Assembly (NCBI GenBank): GCA_049841135.1 | Contig: JASGHK010000002.1 | Coordinates: forward strand, 620,001 to 684,000 | DNA from: JACRCT01 sp049841135 | GTDB lineage: Bacteria > Myxococcota > Myxococcia > Myxococcales > UBA5297 | Direction of reading: 5' to 3' | DNA length: 64,000 nucleotides | In this document: in pieces, positions 35,081 to 42,914 of the stretch | How the letters are laid out: every line of letters begins with the position of its first letter | Position numbering within the stretch: position 1 is the stretch's first letter | The notes under the pieces: generated by a model | Seen by the model: only the letters and a program-made list of their open reading frames with translations | The model's database searches: none | What the model was told of the DNA's origin: nothing | Program-made: the position numbers and the translations under genes

Positions 35081-36968
35081 CTACGCCAGCCGGTCCGCGA
35101 GGCGCTCCGCCGCCCTCGCCGCCAGGGCCATGATGGTCACCTGCGGGTTCGACCCGATGGACGAGGGCAGGACGCTGCCGTCGCAGACGAGCACGTTCTT
35201 CAGCCCGCGCACCCGCAGGTCCATGTCGACCACGCTGCTGGCCGCCTCCATCCCCATCCGCGCCGTTCCCAGCGGGTGGTAGGCGGTGAGCGCCAGGTCG
35301 CCGGCGTGAAGCGTCCGCGCATCGAGCGCCCGGCTTCCGACCGACGCCCGGACGATGGGCGCCCACCAGACCGGCGGGTAGACGACGTCGGCGCCGCCGC
35401 GCACGAGGAGGTCGACGAGGACCCGCAGCCCGAAGCGCAGCTGGGCCACGTCCCTCTTGCCCAGGTTGTAGGTGACGAGCGGCTCGCCCTTGGGGCCGTA
35501 GCGGACCGCGCCGCGGGACTCGTCGCGGATGTTGAAGCCGAAGGTCAGGAGCCGGCGGTGGGACTCCATCGCCCGCACCAGCGGCGCACCCAGGAGGTCG
35601 AGCCCCATCGCGGTGACCTCGAAGGGCGTGCTCGCGCCTTCGAACAGGAGCCCCTGCTCGCGCAGGCCCTCCAGGCCGTAGCCCTGCGGGATGGCCTCGT
35701 CCATCGCGACGTCGAAGGGGAAGAGCGCCATCGCGCCGGCCGCCGGGTGGATGGAGAGGTTCTTGCCGAGCCTGTCGTGCCGGACGCCGGACGCCCGCCA
35801 GCAACCTGGGGGTCCGCAGCGAGCCCGCGGCGACGATGACGGCTCGCGCCTTCACCTTGAGCTGGCGGCCCTTCGGGGAGCGGGCGACGACCTCGGGGCC
35901 GGCGCCGCCCGCCGCGACCCGGTCCACGGTCGCATGCGTGTACACCATCGCGCCCGCCTTCAGCGCTGCCGGCAGGAGCGAGATCTCCGCCGAACGCTTG
36001 GCACCGGTCGGGCAGCCGAAGCAGCAGGTCCCCTGGCCGTCGCAGTCGGGCGCATTGCGCGGCAGCGGCCCGTGCGCGATGCCCAGCGCCTCGGCGCCGC
36101 GGGCGATGATCCGCGCCGGCTCGCCGAGGGCGGGCTGCTTGGCCAGCTGGACGTCGAGCCAGGCCTCCACGGTCTTGAACCAGGGCTCCAGCTCCTGGGG
36201 GCTCATCGGCGCGCCGTGCAGGCGGGCCCAGTCGGCCAGGGCCCAGGGCGGCGCGCGCAGGCAGGTCCCGGAGTTGATGACCGTGGTGCCGCCGACGGCC
36301 TCGGCGGTCGGCAGCAGGATGCTGACGTTGCCCAGCGTCGACTGCATCCCGAACGCCGAGTACATCGGCGCGGAGCGGACGATGACCGACCCGACGAAGT
36401 CCGGCCGCCGGTAGAAGCCGCCCTTCTCCAGGATCACGACGGCCAGGCCGCGGCTGGTCAGTTGCCGAGCCGCGGCGGCCCCGCCCGCGCCGCTGCCGAT
36501 GATGGCGACGTCGACCTCCAGCTCCTCGTCGGCGGTGGCCTGGTCGAGGTCGACGATCTGTGACGCATACGCCGGCGCAGGTTCGTCGATTCGCGCGGGC
36601 CCCGGCCTGCAACCGGAGAGCGCCCGGACCTCGGCGGAGCCGAAGTGCGCGGCCTTGAGCGCGGTCGCGAGCCCCTTGAACGCGAAGCGCGCGGGATAGG
36701 CCGGCGCGCTCTGCCAGGCCTCGAGCAACCGCAGCCGCTTCGCCGGAGGCACGGCGTCGATGGAGGTCCGGCCGTAACGCAGCGCCAACGTGTCGGCGAC
36801 GCGCGCGAGCGAAGCCAGTCCGAACGAGAAAGCCGGCGGGAGCCGTTCGAGCGCAGCCTCCAGCGTCCGGACCGTGGCCTCACCCCCTGCGGGGAAGCGC
36901 GCCCCGGCGGGCAGGGCCGCCTCGGCGATGGCCGCGAGGCTCGCACGGGTTCGGTGGGAGAAGGCCAT
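35081..36968 (-). CDS. GMC-family (glucose-methanol-choline) FAD oxidoreductase (frameshifted near 35790)
   Basis: The ATG at 36968 is favoured by AAGGAGCGT just before it (MAFSHRTRASLAAIAEAALP). The earlier ATG at 37049 lacks one. An N-terminal helical domain of about 110 residues is like plant long-chain alcohol oxidases. FAD-binding VDVAIIGSGAGGAAAARQL then follows, with VNSGTCLRAP-like GMC text and the Cys-rich motif CDGQGTCCFGCPTGAKRS. The GMC C-terminal part reads HPLGTARMG with SVLPSSIGSNPQVTIMALAARAAERL. It would oxidise an alcohol using FAD. One extra base near 35790 (GGCGTCCGGCGTCCGGC) breaks it between LLAGV and RHDRLGKNLSIHPA. It is divergent from the DNA ligase gene. Confidence 0.87.
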
Positions 36969-37099
36969 ACGCTCCTTCGCGGCCCGAAGCGCGGTCCGGC
37001 CCTGCCCCGCCCCCGAGACCAAGGCGGCGATTAGACTCGCGGCTCGCATCCAGCCGCAAGCCCGCCCTACGATGGCGGCCTCACATCCGGGAGGTACGC

Positions 37100-38263
37100 A
37101 TGGGGACCGTCCGCAAGATCGAGCTCTTCTTCCAGGAAGGCACCTCCGACAAGGTCTACAACGCCCGCATCGTCGAAGACGGCCCGGGGACCTTCACCGT
37201 CAAGGTCGAGTGGGGCCGGCGCGGCAGCTCGCTCAACGAGGGCACCAAGGCGGTCCGCGTCACCCGGGAGGTGGCCAACCGCAAGTTCGACTCGCTGGTA
37301 CGTGAGAAGACCGGCAAGGGCTACGAGGAGGTCGCCGGCACCGTGAAGCCGGCCGCGGTGGCGCCGCCCGTCGGCGAAGGTTCCGGCTCGAAGGCGTCGA
37401 AGATCGGCCGCCCGCGCACCGGGCAGGCCGCCCAGCTCCTCAACGCCGTGGACGACGCGCAGCTCCAGAAGCTGCTCGCGGACGACCACTTCATCGCGCA
37501 GCAGAAGCTCGACGGCGTCCGAATGCTGATCAAGGTGGGCGCCAGCGCGGAGGCCACGGTCGCGACCAACCGGCAAGGCCAGGTGATGGAGCTGGCGGAG
37601 TCGGTCAAGCGCGCGGTGCTCGAGGCGCCCGTGGGCAGCCTGCTCGACGGCGAGCTGGTCCGCACCGAGGACGGCCCCGTCTACCACCTCTTCGACCTGC
37701 TCGCGCACGGCACCGACGACCTGCGGGCCAAGACCTACCTGGAGCGGTACCAGGAGCTGGACGCGCTGTGCGACGAGCTGTCGGAGCCGGTGCGCAAGGT
37801 GGCGATGGCCCAGGGCGCCAAGGCCAAGAAGGCGCTGTACGAGCACCTGGAGAGCGAGCGGGCGGAGGGCATCGTCTTCAAGCGCACCGACGCGCCCTAC
37901 GCGCCCGGCCGCCCCGCCTCGGGCGGGCCACAGCTCAAGTACAAGTTCGTCAAGACCGCCGACGTCTTCCTCACCGAGAACGCCGGCAACGCCTACCAGA
38001 TGGCGGTCATGGACGAGGCCAAGGTGCGGCTGGTGGGGAAGGTCTTCGCGGGGACCACCAACGAGTCGCGCAAGGAGCTGGACGCGCTGCTGGGCTCCGG
38101 CGAGCGGCCAGTGGCGGAGGTGCGCTACCTCTACGCCACCGACGACGACGTGCTCTTCCAGCCGGTGTTCGCCCAGCTCCGCGACGACAAGGCGCCCGAG
38201 GACTGCCTGCTCTCGCAGCTGGTGCACACCAACCGCAAGGTGGTGGGTGGGGACGAGGAGTAG
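37100..38263 (+). CDS. ATP-dependent DNA ligase with N-terminal WGR domain
   Basis: GGGAGGTACGC precedes ATG 37100. Residues about 5-72 form a WGR domain (KIELFFQEGTSDKVYNARIVEDG, VKVEWGRRGSSLNEGTK). Residues about 118-290 form the nucleotidyltransferase core. The adenylated Lys136 lies in QQKLDGVRML (motif I, KxDGxR), followed by LLDGELV (motif III), GIVFKRTDAPY (motif IV) and LKYKFVKTADVF (motif V). The last 80 residues are OB-like. It would seal nicks with ATP. WGR fusion to a ligase is unusual, and WGR may direct it to nicks or modified DNA (inference). No Ku or polymerase genes are next to it. Confidence 0.87.
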   Translation: MGTVRKIELFFQEGTSDKVYNARIVEDGPGTFTVKVEWGRRGSSLNEGTKAVRVTREVANRKFDSLVREKTGKGYEEVAGTVKPAAVAPPVGEGSGSKASKIGRPRTGQAAQLLNAVDDAQLQKLLADDHFIAQQKLDGVRMLIKVGASAEATVATNRQGQVMELAESVKRAVLEAPVGSLLDGELVRTEDGPVYHLFDLLAHGTDDLRAKTYLERYQELDALCDELSEPVRKVAMAQGAKAKKALYEHLESERAEGIVFKRTDAPYAPGRPASGGPQLKYKFVKTADVFLTENAGNAYQMAVMDEAKVRLVGKVFAGTTNESRKELDALLGSGERPVAEVRYLYATDDDVLFQPVFAQLRDDKAPEDCLLSQLVHTNRKVVGGDEE

Positions 38264-38280
38264 CGAACGTCCATCGCGGT

Positions 38281-38330
38281 CGCCATCGAGTCCATTTCGT
38301 CCATCCAGTCCATCTCGTCGATGCGGCTGG
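38281..38330 (+). repeat. Nonamer-periodic tract (GTCCAT phase)
   Basis: GAGTCCATT, TCGTCCATC, CAGTCCATC, TCGTCGATG: four 9-bp units. Same style as the tract at 816-900. It lies 18 bp after the ligase stop. Confidence 0.7.
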
Positions 38331-38395
38331 CTGCCGGCGATTGAAGTCGCGCCTGACCTGGCAAGCCTGCGCGGGCTGGGGGACATGCTCAGCTC
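38330..38395 (+). repeat. Dispersed repeat, uninterrupted copy B
   Basis: CTGCCGGCGATTGAAGTCGC, GCCTGACCTGGC, then AAGCCTGCGCGGGCTGGGGG and ACATGCTC. It is the empty-site version of the sequence that flanks the group II intron (5' exon GAAGTCGCGCCTGACGCTGCC-like, 3' exon AAGCCCGCCTGCGCGGGCT). Confidence 0.75.
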
Positions 38396-38462
38396 GAAAC
38401 GGCACCGGCCTCCCCCGCTCCTGCGGAAGAGGCCGGCTCGTTCTTCTAGCTTCAGCTCGTGC

Positions 38463-39272
38463 TCAGTCGCAGAGCTTCAGCTGCTTCGGCTTGCTGGCCT
38501 TCACGGCCTTCTTGAAGCTCACCAGCGAGGTCTTGCAGGTCTCTTCCGGCGCCTTGAGCAGGTTGTCGCAGGCGGGGCTCTTGCCGCTGAGCACCTCGCA
38601 GCACTTGGCGGCCTTCTCGCAGCTCGCACCTGCCGCGGCGACGGCGGGCTCGGCGGCGGCGGCAGGAGCATCGGCCTTCGGGGCGTCGGCCTTCGCGGCC
38701 TCGTCGGCGGGCTTGGCGGGGGCAGCGGCGCCCGCGGGGCCCTTCAAGGTCTCGCAGCCCTTCGACGCCAGCTTTGCCTTCTCAGCGTCGTTGGCGGTGG
38801 CCTCGCAGTCGTAGCCCTGCGCGCCGAACGTCCGGCGGGTCAGCACCTTGAAGGTCCGGCCCATGCCGCTGTCGTGGTCGTACTCGATGCGCCAGCCGTC
38901 CGCGGTCTTGTCGGCCTTGACGAGCTTGGGGTTCTGGAAGTCGTTCACCGACTTCTTGGCGTCGTCGAAGTTCTGGGCCTGCACCAGCGAGTCGGCCTTC
39001 ACCGGGTTGACCTGGATGGCCGCGCCGCCACAGCACGGGAAGGTGTACGAGCCCATCACCTCCATCGCCTCGCCGATCTCGGTGTCCGCCGGCAGCTCGA
39101 ACGACAGGCTCAGCGCGTCGATCTTCACGGTCTTGGTCGCGGGCTTCGCAGGCTCCGCGGGCTTGGCCGGATCGGCCGCCTTGCCCGGCGCCGCGGCGCC
39201 ACCTCCGCTCTTCTCGGTGCACGCAACGGCAAAGCTCAGCGCCAGCAACGCGACCAGCAGTCGGCTCTTCAC
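38463..39272 (-). CDS. Lipoprotein of unknown function
   Basis: MKSRLLVALLALSFAVACTEK is a lipoprotein signal with lipobox Cys18. The mature part has an Ala/Pro/Lys linker (AADPAKPAEPAKPATKTV). A folded domain of about 110 residues follows (SFELPADTEIGEAMEVMGSYTFPCCGG, FKVLTRRTFGAQGYDC). A second Ala/Asp/Lys linker leads to a C-terminal Cys-rich helical segment (SCEKAAKCCEVLSGKSPACDNLL). That end region looks like a small disulfide-bonded domain common in myxobacterial exported proteins. It is convergent with the DNA ligase gene. Confidence 0.8.
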   Translation of the reverse strand: MKSRLLVALLALSFAVACTEKSGGGAAAPGKAADPAKPAEPAKPATKTVKIDALSLSFELPADTEIGEAMEVMGSYTFPCCGGAAIQVNPVKADSLVQAQNFDDAKKSVNDFQNPKLVKADKTADGWRIEYDHDSGMGRTFKVLTRRTFGAQGYDCEATANDAEKAKLASKGCETLKGPAGAAAPAKPADEAAKADAPKADAPAAAAEPAVAAAGASCEKAAKCCEVLSGKSPACDNLLKAPEETCKTSLVSFKKAVKASKPKQLKLCD

Positions 39273-39629
39273 GGTGGGTCCTCCGGGTTTGGAAAGAGGC
39301 TCGTCCGAAGCCCTTGGGAGGCTTCAGGCAGGCGGATGCTACTAGGTTCCCGGACCCCATGCCGTTTGGGAGAAGCTACGGCACCTCGAGATGCTCGGAC
39401 CTGGCGCCAGGCCTACGAGGCCTTGCGTAAGATAGGCACCCAAAACGTGACATGACTGGCACTGGTTGCTTCGACCCTGGACGGATCACCGGACCCGACG
39501 GGCCGGCGATCCGAGGGGCGGTGCCAGGCAGGCAAGGTTGGAGCAGCCCCGACCAGAAGCGCCGAAGGCAACCCAACGAACCCCTCCCGCGGTGTGGGAG
39601 GTGTGGGAGGGGGCAGGGGGGGAGGGCCG
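39273..39629. other. Intergenic region with C-rich repeat
   Basis: 357 bp between the lipoprotein start and the nuoN stop. The end nearest nuoN (39578-39629) is a variant of the C-rich dispersed repeat (CGAACCCCTCCCGC, then GTGTGGGAGGTGTGGGAGGG and GGGAGGGCCGC). The rest has no gene I can support. Confidence 0.6.
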
Positions 39630-41209
39630 CTACCCCGCCATCGCCTTGATGGCGTTCGCCGCCGCCTCGGACACCGGCGCCCAGTAGATGCCGAAGAGCA
39701 CCACGAGCCCGGTCAGCCCCGCGAGCAGGCCGGTGTAGGCCATGGGGAACTCCAGCGCCGTCTCGTCCCTGCCCTTCTCGAGGAACATCGCCTTGACCAC
39801 CCGGGCGTAATAGAAGAGCGAGACCGCGCTGTTGAGCGCGCCGATGACCGCCAGCGCCCACCAGCCCGTCGCGTCGCTGCCGGCGGCCGAGCCCGCCTTC
39901 TGGACCACCGCGTAGAACAGATAGAACTTGCCGATGAAGCCGGCGAGCGGCGGCAGCCCAGTCAGGCTGAAGAGGAGGATGGCGAAGGCCACCGCGGCGA
40001 ACGGCGCGCGCTTGGAGAGCCCGCGGTACTCGAAGATCGACTCGCTGTTGCTCGAGCGGGCGACCATCTCCACCACCAGGAAGGCGCCGACGTTCATCAG
40101 CAGGTAGAACGTCAGGTACACGAGCACCGACATGTTGCCGAGGTTGCTCGCCACCGCCACGCCCATCATCACGTAGCCGGCGTGCGCGATGGACGAGTAC
40201 GCCAGGAGGCGCTTCAGGTTGTTCTGGTTGAGCGCCGCCAGGTTGCCCAGGGTCATGGTGACCGCCGCCACCGCGCCCAGCACCGCCGGCCAGGGCACGC
40301 CGGCCGCCACCGTCGCCAGCTGGTCGAGCTCGCCGGTGCGCACGTGCGCCATGCCGCCGAAGAAGACGCGCAGCGCGACGGCGAACCCCGCGGCCTTCGG
40401 GGCGACGGACAGGAACGCGGTGAACGGGGTCGGAGCGCCTTCGTACACGTCCGGGCACCACATGTGCCACGGCACGCTCGCCACCTTGTAGCCGATGCCC
40501 GAGAGCACGAAGACCAGCGCCACCAGCAGGCCGAACTGGCCGCCCAGGCGGACGACGGGCAGCGCGTTGTTCATCGTCGGCGAGAGCTGCTGCAGCGAGC
40601 GCGCGATGGCGTTCAGGTCGGTGGTGCCGAGCAGGCCGTAGACGTAGCTCATGCCGAAGAGCATCACGCCCGAGGCCACGCCGCCGTAGATGACGTACTT
40701 CAGCGACGCCTCGGCCGCGCGGCGATCGGCACGGCGGTAGCCGGCCAGGATGTAGCTGACGAGCGAGACCATCTCCAGCGAGAGGTAGACCATCAAGAGG
40801 TCCACCGAGGTCGCCATCAGGTTCAGGCCCAGGCACATCGCCAGGAGCAGCGCGAAGTACTCGCCCTGGCGCGCCGGCGCGATCTCCCGGGACGGCACCG
40901 CCATCCACACCGCCATCGCGGTCGCCGCCAGGAAGATCCACTTGAAGAAGATGCCCAGCGAGTCGTGGACGAGGAGCCCGGAGAACAGCGTGTGCGCCGG
41001 GATCTCGCCCAGGAACCAGTTGGTCCCCGCCGCGCCGGCGAGGAAGAAGAAGGTGATCCCCGCCAGGATCGTGCCGCGGTGCTCGCTGTGCTTGACGAGG
41101 ATGTCGGCCACGAACACGACCAGCACCCCGAGGGTGAGGACGAGCTCGGCCAGAAGTAGCGCAGGCTCTCGAGGTTGGCCTGCTGCATGCTGAGAAGTGC
41201 CGTTTCCAA
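39630..41209 (-). CDS. nuoN: NADH-quinone oxidoreductase subunit N (frameshifted near 41155)
   Basis: Antiporter-like membrane subunit at the end of the complex I operon, moving protons across the cytoplasmic membrane. About 14 helices. Conserved text includes SLEMVSLVSYILAGY, then KYVIYGGVASGVMLFG, MWCPDVYEGAPTPFTAFLSV with the proton-path Lys in the PKAAGFA segment, and KRLLAYSSIAHAGYVMMG. The N-terminal frame (METALLSMQQANLESLRYF) shifts after about 18 residues. One missing base restores LAELVLTLGVLVVFVADILV. The in-frame Met at 41126 would give a shorter 498-residue product. The last gene of the operon is followed by a C-rich repeat. Confidence 0.92.
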
Positions 41210-41232
41210 GGTAGTCGCCTCGTGGCCTTACG

Positions 41233-42852
41233 CTAGATGGCCTTGGTCACTGCCTCGACCAGCTGCGTGATCGAGGTGCCGACGATGCCCAGGATGGGCT
41301 GCGGGTAGAAGCCGAACAGGATGACCAGCGCGCCCAGCGGGTAGAGCGTCAGGCGCTCGCGCCAGGCGATGTCCGGGGTGTGCGCGTACTTGGGGTTCAG
41401 CTTGCCCAGGAACATGCGCTGGATGGTCCACAGGTAGTACGCCGCGGTGATGACGACGCTGGTCGCCGAGATGATGGTCAGCGCGGTGAAGGTGGGGAAC
41501 GAGCCGGAGAAGACCAGGAACTCGCTGACGAAGCCGGCCAGGCCGGGCAGGCCGAGCGAGGCGAAGAACGCCAGGCCCATCACGCCGGTGTACTCGGGGA
41601 CCACCTTCGCCAGGCCGCCAAACCCGTTGATCTCGCGGTGGTGCGCGCGGTCGTAGATGACGCCGGCGATGAGGAAGAGCATCGGGCTGATGAGGCCGTG
41701 CGTCCAGAGGTTGAAGACGGCGCCGGTCATGCCCTGCGGGGTCATCGCCGCCATGCCCAGCAGGCAGAAGCCCATGTGCGAGACCGAGGAGTAGGCGATG
41801 AGCTTCTTCAGGTCCTTCTGCGCCATGCAGACGAACGCGGCGTAGACGATGTTGATCACGCCGAAGACGGCGACGACGTAGGCCATCTCCTTGGTGGTCT
41901 GCGGCAGCACTGCCCAGTTGATGCGCAGCATGCCGTAGATGCCCATCTTCAGGAGCACGCCGGCCAGGATGACGGAGATGGGGGTCGGGGCCTCGACGTG
42001 CGCGTCGGGCAGCCAGGTGTGGAACGGGAACATCGGGACCTTGATGGCGAACCCGATGAAGAAGGCGATCCAGACGGCGGTGGGGAACGCGAGGCCCAGG
42101 ACGGTGGTGCCGACGCGCATCCACTGCCCGGCCTGGCCGGCCTTGGCCCACTCGAGCAGGTTGAAGGTGTGCCTGGCCATCGAGCCGTCGGCCAGCGTCG
42201 CCGCGGGGCTGTTGTAGTACAGGCCGATGACCGCCAGCAGCATCAGCACCGAGCCGGCCAGGGTGTAGAGGAAGAACTTGATCGCCGCGTACTCCTTGCG
42301 CGGGCCGCCCCAGATGCCGATGAGGAAGTACATCGGCAGCAGCATGACCTCCCAGAAGACGTAGAAGAGGAACATGTCCAGCGAGACGAAGACGCCGACC
42401 ATGCCCATCTCGAGCAGGAGGAACATGATCATGTAGCCGGGCACCTTCACCTGGCTGAAGTGCACGTGCTTCTCGTGGCCCTCGCCGTGGTCCTCCTCCT
42501 TGAAGCCCCACCAGGGCACCGAGGCCAGGATGGCCACGAAGCTGATGAGCACGGTGAGGATGACCATCGAGATGCTGATGCCGTCGACGCCGACGAAGTA
42601 CTCGATGTTGAACTGCTTCATCCACACGAAGTGGTGGACGAACTGGACCCCGCCGTCGGCCTTGAACACCGACCAGAGGTAGAGGCCCAGGCCCAGGTTG
42701 ATGGCGCTCGCCACCACGCCGATGACGCGCGAGCCCTGCACGAGGATGCCCTCGCCCACGGCCTTCTTCATCGCCATCAGAAGGAGGATCGCCGCCACGC
42801 CGATGAGGGGCGTGAAGGTCATCCAGGTGAGCAGGTAGCTGTTGGTCTGCAT
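41233..42852 (-). CDS. nuoM: NADH-quinone oxidoreductase subunit M
   Basis: 539 residues, antiporter-like subunit. ATG 42852 (MQTNSYLLTWMTFTPLIGVA) is the natural start. Conserved sequence: FVGVDGISISMVILTVLIS, FYVFWEVMLLPMYFLIGIWGG (essential Glu in the FWEVMLLP helix), HTWLPDAHVEAPTPISVILAGVLLKMG and LIAYSSVSHMGFCLLG. The gene has 23 bp to nuoN and 62 bp to nuoL. An acidic/His stretch (EEDHGEGHEKHVH) near residue 121 is a small loop insertion, like the larger one in nuoL. Confidence 0.95.
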   Translation of the reverse strand: MQTNSYLLTWMTFTPLIGVAAILLLMAMKKAVGEGILVQGSRVIGVVASAINLGLGLYLWSVFKADGGVQFVHHFVWMKQFNIEYFVGVDGISISMVILTVLISFVAILASVPWWGFKEEDHGEGHEKHVHFSQVKVPGYMIMFLLLEMGMVGVFVSLDMFLFYVFWEVMLLPMYFLIGIWGGPRKEYAAIKFFLYTLAGSVLMLLAVIGLYYNSPAATLADGSMARHTFNLLEWAKAGQAGQWMRVGTTVLGLAFPTAVWIAFFIGFAIKVPMFPFHTWLPDAHVEAPTPISVILAGVLLKMGIYGMLRINWAVLPQTTKEMAYVVAVFGVINIVYAAFVCMAQKDLKKLIAYSSVSHMGFCLLGMAAMTPQGMTGAVFNLWTHGLISPMLFLIAGVIYDRAHHREINGFGGLAKVVPEYTGVMGLAFFASLGLPGLAGFVSEFLVFSGSFPTFTALTIISATSVVITAAYYLWTIQRMFLGKLNPKYAHTPDIAWRERLTLYPLGALVILFGFYPQPILGIVGTSITQLVEAVTKAI

Positions 42853-42914
42853 GTCGTCCTCTTGAGACTGCTGTGCTCGATTTCTCGAAAAGGTCTTGGC
42901 TTGCGGTGCGCCCG

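Noticed and set aside
39457..39470. Sigma-54 (-24/-12) promoter TGGCAC then TTGC
   Set aside because: The spacing between the GG and GC elements is 2 bp too short for sigma-54, and no matching downstream gene is found.
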